Both the position numbers and the translations under genes were made by a program. This document shows positions 7,469-14,449 of a stretch of 23,256 bases of DNA, one piece after another (positions within the stretch are counted from its first letter, which is position 1; the number at the start of each line of letters is the position of its first letter). Origin of the DNA: Chitinophagaceae bacterium UBA2467 (GTDB lineage: Bacteria; Bacteroidota; Bacteroidia; Chitinophagales; Chitinophagaceae); NCBI GenBank assembly GCA_002342205.1, contig DDPN01000065.1, positions 1 through 23,256 of the forward strand, given 5' to 3'. Under the pieces are notes generated by a model. The model did not search any database. It worked only from the letters and a program-made list of their open reading frames with translations, and was not told where the DNA came from.

Positions 7469-8608
7469 ATGGCGGCCTTACAATTCACATTGGAAAAAAC
7501 GGATCAGGCAACTCAAGCACGAGCAGGTACGATCCGTACTGATCATGGTGAAATCTCGACACCTATTTTTATGCCAGTTGGTACGGTGGGGAGTGTCAAA
7601 GCCGTCACCCAGCAGCAGTTGGTACAGGATGTTAAGGCGCAAATTATTTTGGGCAATACCTATCATTTGTACTTGCGACCGGGTTTATCTGTTTTGGAAG
7701 CCGCAGGTGGATTACATTCATTTATGGGATGGAACCGCCCCATTCTTACCGATAGCGGAGGTTATCAGGTTTTTTCATTAGCGGGTACCCGAAAGATTAA
7801 AGAAGAGGGAGTTACCTTTCAGTCTCACATTGATGGAAGTGCTCATTTGTTTACACCTGAGTCTGTAATGGACATCCAACGTAGTATTGGCGCCGATATT
7901 ATTATGGCGTTTGATGAGTGTCCACCAGGTGACTGTGACAGGGCGTATGCTACCCGCTCACTGGCATTGACTCACCGCTGGCTCGATCGCTGTTTTGAAC
8001 GTTTTAATAAAACGGAACCTCGTTACGGTTATACACAAAATTTATTTCCTATTGTGCAGGGTGGTGCATTCAAGGATCTTCGAAAAGAATCCTGCGAATA
8101 TGTTGCCGCAAAGGGGGCCACTGGTAATGCAATTGGAGGATTAAGTGTGGGTGAGCCTGAGCCAGTGCTCTATGAAATTTGTGGCTGGTGTTGTGAGCAT
8201 CTACCTGCGGATAAGCCCCGTTATTTGATGGGGGTAGGCACACCTTGGAATATTTTAGAATGTATCAGCCTGGGAGTGGATATGTTTGACTGTGTGATGC
8301 CCACGCGTAATGGCCGCAATGCCATGCTTTTTACCAGTGAAGGAGTTGTTAATATTGACAATTTGAAATGGGAAAAAGATTACTCTCCGCTGGATAAGGG
8401 TATTGACTCTCCGGTAAGCGAATTTTATAGTCGCGCTTATCTGCGACACTTGATCAAATCAAAGGAATTCCTGGGGTATACCATTGCCAGTATACATAAT
8501 CTAGCTTTTTATCGCTGGTTGGTTACAGAAGCCCGAAAGCACATTTTGGCAGGTGATTTTGAGTCTTGGAAAAAAGAAATGGTTCCTCGTTTACAACAAC
8601 GATGCTGA
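7469..8608 (+). CDS. tgt: tRNA-guanine transglycosylase (queuine/preQ1)
   Basis: Exchanges guanine 34 for preQ1 in GUN-anticodon tRNAs (Asp, Asn, His, Tyr), the entry step of queuosine formation. 379 residues from the ATG at 7469, matching family length; upstream in-frame ATGs at 7400 and 7427 lie in the opposing glycosyltransferase gene. Motifs: GNTYHLYLRPG, LTDSGGYQVFSL with D95, FDECPPGD, IVQGG, GGLSVGEP, LMGVGTPWNI, and FDCVMPTRNGRNA with nucleophile D274. The zinc site is altered: the three cysteines of the usual CxCxxC are I312, S314 and S317, while the fourth ligand, H343, is kept at the correct spacing. Substrate and catalytic residues look intact, so an active enzyme is likely. The gene is followed 22 bp later by the LPS permease. 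Confidence 0.95.
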   Translation: MAALQFTLEKTDQATQARAGTIRTDHGEISTPIFMPVGTVGSVKAVTQQQLVQDVKAQIILGNTYHLYLRPGLSVLEAAGGLHSFMGWNRPILTDSGGYQVFSLAGTRKIKEEGVTFQSHIDGSAHLFTPESVMDIQRSIGADIIMAFDECPPGDCDRAYATRSLALTHRWLDRCFERFNKTEPRYGYTQNLFPIVQGGAFKDLRKESCEYVAAKGATGNAIGGLSVGEPEPVLYEICGWCCEHLPADKPRYLMGVGTPWNILECISLGVDMFDCVMPTRNGRNAMLFTSEGVVNIDNLKWEKDYSPLDKGIDSPVSEFYSRAYLRHLIKSKEFLGYTIASIHNLAFYRWLVTEARKHILAGDFESWKKEMVPRLQQRC

Positions 8609-8630
8609 AATCTTTCCTTTACTTTTGAGC

Positions 8631-9728
8631 ATGCACCAACTGGATCGCTATATTCTTAAAAAGTTCCTGGTCACTTTTATTTTTTGCATGTTACTGTTTA
8701 CAGTAGTGGCCGTTGCGGTAGACATTAGTGAAAAGACGGACGATTTTGTGCAATCCGGATTAACCTCCCGCCAATTATTTGATCAGTATTACATTGGATT
8801 TATTCCTCATATCTGGAGTCTATTATTCCCTTTATTTGTTTTTATTGCTGTCATTTATTTTACATCGAAGATGGCCACTCAATCCGAGGTGATTGCCATT
8901 TTATCGAGCGGAACCAGTTACAACCGGTTTTTAAGACCTTATTTGATAGGAGGTATTTTGCTGGCGCTTCTATGGTGGGTAGGCAACCGATACTGGATCC
9001 CCAAAGCCAATATTATTCGAGGACAATTTCAATCCACCTATTTGGATCGAAATGATCCCTCTCGATTTGTTTCCTACACCAATTGTGTTAATTGTTTTTA
9101 TCTGCGTGTAGATACAAACACCTTTATTGGTATTCGAGATTATGATACAACCAGCAAGAGTGCGCGTGGTTTATTTTTAGAGCGTACCCGTCAACAACAG
9201 TTAGTTTATAATTTACGAGCTGAAAACATGCAGTGGGACACACTAACCCGTAAATGGAAACTTTTCCGGGTTACGGAAAGAGATTTACTGGCCGTTGGTG
9301 AAAAGGTTCGCACGCATGACACTTTATTGTTGACCATCAATCTCCGACCAGAGGAGTTAAGACGCGATGATTATTTAAAAGACAAATTGACCACTCCTGA
9401 ATTAGTAGCCCATATTAAACGAGAGGAATTAAGGGGAACAGAAGGGCTGGACACGTTAAAAGTGGAACGTTATAAACGCACGGCAGGTGCATTCAGTGTT
9501 GTTTTGTTGACCTTGATCGGGGCAACTATCGCCAGTCGTAAAACGCGTGGCGGAAGTGGAATGCACCTGGCACTGGGTATTATTATTGCCTCCCTCTTTA
9601 TCATGTCCGACCGCTTTTCTACCGTATTTGCCGTTAAAGGAAATTTGCCTCCTTTTTTGGCCGCCTGGCTTCCCAACCTGGTTTTTTCGGTAGTGGCGTT
9701 CCGCTTGTATCGCAGCACACCTAAATAG
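8631..9728 (+). CDS. LptF/LptG family LPS export permease
   Basis: A membrane subunit (YjgP/YjgQ family) of the LptB2FG transporter, which extracts lipopolysaccharide from the inner membrane. 365 residues from the ATG at 8631 (MHQLDRYILKKFLVTFIF). Three N-terminal membrane segments (about 13-35, 53-76 and 101-121) are followed by a periplasmic beta-rich domain (about 130-270) and three C-terminal segments (about 286-303, 310-327 and 335-355). The start LDRYILKKFL and the conserved block SEVIAILSSGTSYNRFLRP are family hallmarks. Whether it fills the F or the G position cannot be decided from this window. It is likely co-transcribed with tgt. Confidence 0.9.
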   Translation: MHQLDRYILKKFLVTFIFCMLLFTVVAVAVDISEKTDDFVQSGLTSRQLFDQYYIGFIPHIWSLLFPLFVFIAVIYFTSKMATQSEVIAILSSGTSYNRFLRPYLIGGILLALLWWVGNRYWIPKANIIRGQFQSTYLDRNDPSRFVSYTNCVNCFYLRVDTNTFIGIRDYDTTSKSARGLFLERTRQQQLVYNLRAENMQWDTLTRKWKLFRVTERDLLAVGEKVRTHDTLLLTINLRPEELRRDDYLKDKLTTPELVAHIKREELRGTEGLDTLKVERYKRTAGAFSVVLLTLIGATIASRKTRGGSGMHLALGIIIASLFIMSDRFSTVFAVKGNLPPFLAAWLPNLVFSVVAFRLYRSTPK

Positions 9729-9751
9729 CAACAATTTACTGTTTATTAAGT

Positions 9752-9782
9752 TTTGCCAGGGAGACAGGGGGGCGTAATTTTG
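9752..9782 (+). promoter_or_regulatory. Bacteroidota-type promoter of citrate synthase
   Basis: A TTTG (9752-9755) and a perfect TAATTTTG (9775-9782) are separated by 19 bp, matching the TTTG-N19-TAnnTTTG consensus of the Bacteroidota primary sigma factor. Transcription would start near 9789, giving a leader of about 28 nt before the ATG at 9817. Confidence 0.75.
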
Positions 9783-9816
9783 CGCATCCAATTTCAATTA
9801 TTAAACTCCTTGTCAT

Positions 9817-11142
9817 ATGGGTATCATGAAAGATCGTTTCCAAGCCAAAGCGGATGCGTTGGCTGCGGATATTAAGAACATCTTAAAAGAGAATGGTAAT
9901 AAAGTAATCGGTGAAGTCACCCTCTCACAGATTTATCAGGGAATGCGTGGCATTACTGGCTTAGTAACAGAAACATCATTGTTGGATGCGCATGAGGGTA
10001 TTCGTTTTCGTGGTTATTCTATTCCGGAATTACAGGACAAGTTACCTAAGGCGCCCGGTGGTAGTGAACCATTACCTGAAGGATTATTCTATTTGATGAT
10101 GATTGGTGAATTGCCCACAGAAGAAGACGTAAATCATGTAACAAACATTTTGCAACGCAGAAGTCATGTGCCTTCACATGTGTTTGAAGCCATTGATGCA
10201 TTACCACTGAGCACACATCCAATGACCATGTTTGTGATTGGTGTGATGGCCCTTCAAACAGAGAGTTATTTTCAAAAGCGATATGCAGAGGGTATCAATA
10301 AAAAAGAATATTGGCTTCCGGTATTTGATGACAGTATTGTTTTGCTTTCTCGTTTACCTCGTATAGCTGCTTACATCTATCGTCGCAAGTATAAGAACAA
10401 TGATCATATACAACCCAATGGCTTACTAGATTGGGCAGGCAACTTTGCACACATGCTCGGTTACTCTGATGAAAGCTTTAAAGAGTTGATGCGTTTGTAT
10501 ATGACCATTCATGCGGATCACGAGGGTGGAAACGTTTCTGCACACACCACCCATCTTGTTGGTTCGGCATTGAGTGACCCATACCTCGCCTATGCAGCAG
10601 GAATGAATGGACTGGCAGGCCCATTACATGGTTTGGCTAATCAGGAAGTGGTGAAGTGGATTTTTGAAATGCAAAAAGAATTAAAGACAGATGCGCCTAC
10701 CAAACAACAAATTGCTGATTACGTTCAAAAAACATTGAGCGAAGGAAAAGTGGTGCCAGGATATGGACACGCAGTATTACGTAAAACAGATCCTCGTTTT
10801 ACGGCGCAAATGGAATTTGGGAAAAAACACATGCCGGATGATAAGTTAGTAAACACGGTATGGAATATTTATGAAACCGTTCCTCCTATTTTACAGCAAG
10901 TAGGAAAAATAAAAAATCCATGGCCGAATGTGGATGCACATAGTGGCGCTTTATTGGTGCACTACGGTATGGTTGAATATGAATTCTACACGGTACTATT
11001 TGCAGTGAGTCGTGCACTAGGAGTACTCGCTAGTTTGTGTTGGGATCGTGCACTTGGATTTTCCATTGAAAGACCTAAGTCTGTTACAACAGATGCAGTG
11101 AAACAATGGTTACAGGGTAAGGAGCAGATCTGGGGAGAATAG
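9817..11142 (+). CDS. gltA: Citrate synthase (eukaryotic-like Si type)
   Basis: Condenses acetyl-CoA with oxaloacetate to citrate, the entry of the TCA cycle. 441 residues. The catalytic triad lies at H271 (GPLHGLANQE), H318 (GYGHAVLRKTDPR) and D373 (PNVDAHSG), numbered within a few residues of the pig enzyme's H274, H320 and D375. HADHEGGNVSAHTTHLVGS (about 232-250) is also typical. Together with the length, this points to the mitochondrial-like type found in Bacteroidota rather than the short E. coli type. The start is the ATG at 9817; a second ATG three codons later is possible. The gene has its own strong promoter and appears monocistronic. Confidence 0.96.
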   Translation: MGIMKDRFQAKADALAADIKNILKENGNKVIGEVTLSQIYQGMRGITGLVTETSLLDAHEGIRFRGYSIPELQDKLPKAPGGSEPLPEGLFYLMMIGELPTEEDVNHVTNILQRRSHVPSHVFEAIDALPLSTHPMTMFVIGVMALQTESYFQKRYAEGINKKEYWLPVFDDSIVLLSRLPRIAAYIYRRKYKNNDHIQPNGLLDWAGNFAHMLGYSDESFKELMRLYMTIHADHEGGNVSAHTTHLVGSALSDPYLAYAAGMNGLAGPLHGLANQEVVKWIFEMQKELKTDAPTKQQIADYVQKTLSEGKVVPGYGHAVLRKTDPRFTAQMEFGKKHMPDDKLVNTVWNIYETVPPILQQVGKIKNPWPNVDAHSGALLVHYGMVEYEFYTVLFAVSRALGVLASLCWDRALGFSIERPKSVTTDAVKQWLQGKEQIWGE

Positions 11143-11152
11143 CTTTAATCGG

Positions 11153-11160
11153 TATATTTG
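11153..11160 (+). promoter_or_regulatory. Likely -7 element of the tRNA-Ala transcript
   Basis: TATATTTG matches TAnnTTTG exactly and ends 8 bp before the mature tRNA, so transcription would start at or just before the tRNA 5' end. No clear TTTG is found about 19 bp upstream. Confidence 0.45.
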
Positions 11161-11168
11161 TCGCCCTC

Positions 11169-11245
<77 letters not shown>

Positions 11246-11259
11246 ATCCGAATAGTTAC

Positions 11260-11421
11260 ATGAGCGTGTTGAAACAAATTGCAGAGTATTTATATCTCCG
11301 CCCTAAAGACCCCAATCGTCCCAAAGACAAATGGATCGGATACATGCATGGGATTAATCGAATCAGTCTTTTTGTTTTTATCCTTTGTCTGATCATTTTA
11401 GCGATCAAACTTATTTTTTAG
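11260..11421 (+). CDS. Small membrane protein, 53 residues, unknown function
   Basis: Starts at the ATG at 11260, 14 nt after the tRNA CCA end; an in-frame start inside the tRNA at 11197 is rejected because it would read through the tRNA. The first 33 residues are polar, with the stretch LRPKDPNRPKDKWIGYMHGIN. A single hydrophobic membrane segment (about 34-52, SLFVFILCLIILAIKLIF) closes the protein. The pattern resembles a family of short Bacteroidota membrane proteins (possibly DUF6728), recalled from memory and not checked. The last 11 bp overlap the convergent lpxB 3' end. It may be transcribed together with the tRNA. Confidence 0.7.
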   Translation: MSVLKQIAEYLYLRPKDPNRPKDKWIGYMHGINRISLFVFILCLIILAIKLIF

Positions 11422-12520
11422 CGATTGCTACGATTGCAGTTGCTGCTTTAATCGAAGCAGATTCTTCTTGTTTCAGATTTTTTCGAAGTGTTGAATACCC
11501 ATCCAGAATTTTTTGACGCTCGCTTCCTCCTTTTATAATTTTTCCCAAGGCTTTTGTAAGATTGGCTGGGGTTAATTGGTGTTGAATTAATTCTTCTACT
11601 AACGGGGTATCTAGTATTAAGTTGACGAGTGAAATATACTTGACGTTCACTACATGTTTGCCAATAGCATAGGAGAGTGCTGCTCCTTTATAACATACCA
11701 CTTGTGGCACATTGAATAAAGCAGTTTCCAATGTTGCCGTACCTGATGTGACCAATGCAGCTTCTGCCTGCTGTAATAAAGTGTATGTTTTTGCTTGTAC
11801 AAATGCAACTTGTGGAAACGCTTCTTCCCATTGCTGGTAATATGTATTGTCTATGCCAGGCGCTTTTGCCACTACAAATTGATATTGCGAAAAGGTTGAA
11901 CTGACCGCCAACATGATGGGCAGTTTTTTTTCAATTTCTTGTTTGCGACTTCCCGGCAACAAAGCGATGATTGGTTTAGCTGAAGGGAGCGACAAGGGCA
12001 CATTCGTTGGACTCTTTTCAACGGCTTCTAGTAAAGGGTGTCCTACATATTCTACTTCCCAGCTCCATCGATGCTGAAAAAAGGTTTTTTCAAAAGGTAG
12101 TATCACCATCAAATGATCGATGCACTCTTTCATTTTTTTAACACGTCCTTCTTTCCAAGCCCATACTTGTGGTGAAATATAATAGGCAACTTTATACCCT
12201 TGCTTTTTAGCCCAAGGTGCGATTGCCAAATTGAAACCTGGATAATCGATCAAAACGAGTACGTCAGGGTTAAATGCTGAAATATCTTTTTTGCAAAAGC
12301 GAATATTGCGAAGAATGGTGGGCAAATTTTTTACCACTTCTATAAAGCCCATAAAAGCAAGATCGCGGTAATGTTTAACCAAGTTCGCACCTGCTTGTTG
12401 CATTTGATCGCCACCCCACGCATGAATGACTGCATCAGGATCTTTATCTCGAATTGCTTGTACCAGACGACCCCCATGAAGGTCTCCCGAAGCTTCCCCC
12501 GCAATTAGGTAATACTTCAT
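11411..12520 (-). CDS. lpxB: Lipid-A-disaccharide synthase
   Basis: Joins UDP-2,3-diacylglucosamine and lipid X to the lipid A disaccharide, at the inner membrane's cytoplasmic face. 369 residues, normal for the family. Motifs: YLIAGEASGDLHGG at the N-terminus, WGGDQMQQAG, MGFIEVVKNLP, VLIDYPGFN, YYISPQVWAWKEGR, and LLPGSRKQEI in the C-terminal half with TSGTATLETAL near the donor site. It follows the 98-residue membrane protein gene by 4 bp, and surE is further upstream, so the three form an operon. Its stop overlaps the convergent small gene at 11260-11421. Confidence 0.95.
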   Translation of the reverse strand: MKYYLIAGEASGDLHGGRLVQAIRDKDPDAVIHAWGGDQMQQAGANLVKHYRDLAFMGFIEVVKNLPTILRNIRFCKKDISAFNPDVLVLIDYPGFNLAIAPWAKKQGYKVAYYISPQVWAWKEGRVKKMKECIDHLMVILPFEKTFFQHRWSWEVEYVGHPLLEAVEKSPTNVPLSLPSAKPIIALLPGSRKQEIEKKLPIMLAVSSTFSQYQFVVAKAPGIDNTYYQQWEEAFPQVAFVQAKTYTLLQQAEAALVTSGTATLETALFNVPQVVCYKGAALSYAIGKHVVNVKYISLVNLILDTPLVEELIQHQLTPANLTKALGKIIKGGSERQKILDGYSTLRKNLKQEESASIKAATAIVAIAKK

Positions 12521-12524
12521 GCAA

Positions 12525-12821
12525 CTAATTAAACAGCTTAATTACAATGATGCCAATTCCATAAAACACCGTCACGATAAAAATACCTTTTGCCGTTTCA
12601 TCACGCTCAGTGTTTACATAGAAAGTAAAAAGAACAGCATTGGCTAATAAACTCAATGAACCGATTGAAGTGATCAATCTGTTTTCGTGGAAAAAGGAAT
12701 CCAGAAATTCTAAAAATGTAAAGGAAGGGTAGAGTATAAAGTATAAGAGTACAATACCAGCTATTGGGCCAATTAATCCTAAGAGAAGTCCAAGTTTGAG
12801 ATTGTTTTTTGTCAGGTTCAT
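12525..12821 (-). CDS. Small membrane protein, unknown function
   Basis: I do not recognise the family with certainty. 98 residues from the ATG at 12821 (MNLTKNNLKLGLLLGL); an ATG three codons upstream at 12830 is also possible. Three hydrophobic membrane segments are seen (about 9-30, 50-70 and 77-96), with a short charged loop NTERDETAKG before the last. The chosen ATG overlaps the surE TGA as ATGA, and lpxB starts 4 bp after the stop, so the gene is locked into a surE-lpxB operon. A loose resemblance to the DUF4199 membrane family is possible but unverified. A role near lipid A synthesis is only inferred from position. Confidence 0.75.
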   Translation of the reverse strand: MNLTKNNLKLGLLLGLIGPIAGIVLLYFILYPSFTFLEFLDSFFHENRLITSIGSLSLLANAVLFTFYVNTERDETAKGIFIVTVFYGIGIIVIKLFN

Positions 12822-13594
12822 TTTTCCCATTTTGCTTGTAACTGTTTCATGTAAGTATAGTGTGTCAGATCATATTGAACGGGAACCACACTCACATAAT
12901 TGTGTGCCAGCGCCCATACATCTGTATCCTTACCCTTATCAAAATTCTGAAACTCGCCAGTTAGCCAATAATATTGACGACCGTGCGGATCATTACGCTG
13001 CAAATAGTTCTCCTCATATTTGGCATACGCTTGTCTGCAAACCTTGATTCCCTTCAATAATTCAAGGGGCTTTGCAGGTATGTTTACATTAAGTACACTA
13101 TGTTTTCCTAATGGTGTCTTTAGCATTTTCTCCACAATCAACCGAACAAAGTGTCGCGCGCCACTAAAGTCAGCTTCAATATTATAGTCTAACAAAGAGA
13201 ATCCCGCAGAGGGAATATCCTCAATAGCTGCCTCTACGGCGGCAGACATAGTGCCAGAATAAATCACGTTGATGCTATGATTAGCGCCGTGATTGATTCC
13301 GCTTAAACAGAGATCTGGCTTTCGGTGTAAAATTTTATCAACCGCCAGCTTTACGCAATCTACCGGTGTACCAGAGCAAGAGTAGGATTCCACGCCCTCA
13401 AAATGATGTGTCTTATGCAAGCGAAGCGGCTCTCCAATTGTGATTGCATGACCCATTCCGGATTGTGGTTTATCCGGCGCTACCACTACTATTTTACCAA
13501 TATCTTTTACCGCTTCAACTAAGTTTTTTATACCGGGTGCGCCAATACCATCATCATTGGTAATGAGGATGGTAGGTTGTTTGTTCTTTTTCAT
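12818..13594 (-). CDS. surE: 5'/3'-nucleotidase SurE
   Basis: A metal-dependent phosphatase acting on nucleoside monophosphates and, in some species, short polyphosphates. 258 residues. N13-D14-D15-G16 (ILITNDDGIGAPG) carries the metal ligands, S45 lies in APDKPQSGMGHA, and N101 in LSGINHGANHS. The block IYSGTMSAAVEAA (about 111-123) completes the active site. All are in the normal order and spacing. It is the first gene of the surE, small membrane protein, lpxB operon, and diverges from the XRE regulator with 105 bp between starts. Confidence 0.95.
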   Translation of the reverse strand: MKKNKQPTILITNDDGIGAPGIKNLVEAVKDIGKIVVVAPDKPQSGMGHAITIGEPLRLHKTHHFEGVESYSCSGTPVDCVKLAVDKILHRKPDLCLSGINHGANHSINVIYSGTMSAAVEAAIEDIPSAGFSLLDYNIEADFSGARHFVRLIVEKMLKTPLGKHSVLNVNIPAKPLELLKGIKVCRQAYAKYEENYLQRNDPHGRQYYWLTGEFQNFDKGKDTDVWALAHNYVSVVPVQYDLTHYTYMKQLQAKWEK

Positions 13595-13647
13595 GGACTG
13601 TAAAACTCCATTTTTTTTAACCGTGCTCCAAGTTAGTCGCTAAAAAA

Positions 13648-13677
13648 TTTGGAAAATCTAAAAATATTAGTAATTTG
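13648..13677 (+). promoter_or_regulatory. Promoter of the XRE/S24 regulator
   Basis: TTTG (13648-13651) is followed after 19 bp by TAATTTG (13671-13677), one T short of the TAnnTTTG consensus. Transcription would start about 13684, giving a leader of only about 16 nt. The promoter sits between two CTAA-N5-TTAG dyads. Confidence 0.5.
13658..13670. promoter_or_regulatory. Candidate operator 1 (CTAA-N5-TTAG)
   Basis: A perfect 4-bp dyad, CTAA AAATA TTAG, filling the spacer between the -33 and -7 elements of the regulator's promoter. A protein bound here would block RNA polymerase. Autoregulation is inferred from position and from the matching second copy 23 bp downstream. Confidence 0.4.
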
Positions 13678-13680
13678 CAG

Positions 13681-13693
13681 CTAAATAAATTAG
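13681..13693. promoter_or_regulatory. Candidate operator 2 (CTAA-N5-TTAG)
   Basis: CTAA ATAAA TTAG, the same dyad with the same 5-bp spacing as the copy at 13658. The centres are 23 bp apart, close to two helical turns. It covers the predicted transcription start and ends 6 bp before the regulator's ATG. Confidence 0.4.
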
Positions 13694-13699
13694 ATTATT

Positions 13700-14449
13700 A
13701 TGGCTTTCTCCAACCAAAATCTAAAATATCTCCGCAAGCAACGGGGCTGGACGCAGGAAGAATTTGCGAACCGGTTAAACATTAAGCGCTCCCTCTTGGG
13801 AGCTTATGAAGAGGAACGGGCTGAGCCTCGATTTGAAGTATTGGAGGCGGTCTGCGACCTTTTCAAGTTGACAATGGACGACTTGTTGCGAAAAGATTTA
13901 AGTGATCAAAAAGGAAGTTATCTGAATCGTCGCCGTTCACTGAAAATGATGTCCGGTCCTTCAGAAATTCCCTTTGTGCCGGTGAAAGCTGCTGCGGGCT
14001 ACCTGGCTGGCTATGCTGATCCTGAATTCATTGATGAACTTAATACGTTCACCTTGCCCATGTTAACGGGTAATAATTATAGAGCATTTGAAATTATTGG
14101 CGATTCAATGTTGCCCACACCAAGTGGCTCAGTAATTGTAGGAGAAAAAGTAAATGACCTGGAAGAAGTAAAAAATAATACGCCTTGTATTGTTGTGTCG
14201 CGCAATGAAGGGATCGTCTACAAACGGATTCAGCGAAACACTAAACAACGTGATAAGTTAACCTTGGTGAGTGATAATCCTGTATTTCACCCTTACACTG
14301 TGAATGCAGATGAAGTGATTGAAATGTGGCAGGCGCAAGTGGTTATCTCAAAAGCGAACACACAAAATCGTTGGGATATGAACCAATTGGCCAGTGTTGT
14401 TTCTGATCTTCAGCAGCAGGTCTCTAGTTTGAAGAAAAAGATGAACTAG
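13700..14449 (+). CDS. XRE-type HTH regulator with S24 (LexA-like) domain
   Basis: A transcription repressor of the LexA/CI type. 249 residues. The N-terminal XRE helix-turn-helix (about 7-62) reads NLKYLRKQRGWTQEEFANRL...RSLLGAYEEERAEP. The C-terminal S24 domain has the catalytic serine S136 (GDSML) and lysine K175 (YKRI), 39 residues apart. A99-G100 (KAAAGYLAG) sits where LexA-type proteins cut themselves. A short coiled coil ends the protein (SVVSDLQQQVSSLKKKM, about 232-248). This suggests a repressor inactivated by self-cleavage on DNA damage, though many Bacteroidota homologues are uncharacterised. Its tail overlaps the convergent gene by 4 bp. Two dyads around the promoter suggest autoregulation. 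Confidence 0.9.
   Translation: MAFSNQNLKYLRKQRGWTQEEFANRLNIKRSLLGAYEEERAEPRFEVLEAVCDLFKLTMDDLLRKDLSDQKGSYLNRRRSLKMMSGPSEIPFVPVKAAAGYLAGYADPEFIDELNTFTLPMLTGNNYRAFEIIGDSMLPTPSGSVIVGEKVNDLEEVKNNTPCIVVSRNEGIVYKRIQRNTKQRDKLTLVSDNPVFHPYTVNADEVIEMWQAQVVISKANTQNRWDMNQLASVVSDLQQQVSSLKKKMN

Noticed and set aside
12796..13047. Open frame with a hydrophobic start opposite the end of surE
   Set aside because: It is antisense to conserved surE codons and has no independent signal.
12818..13594. surE as part of a stress operon with pcm or rpoS
   Set aside because: The neighbours here are a small membrane protein and lpxB; the proteobacterial arrangement is absent.
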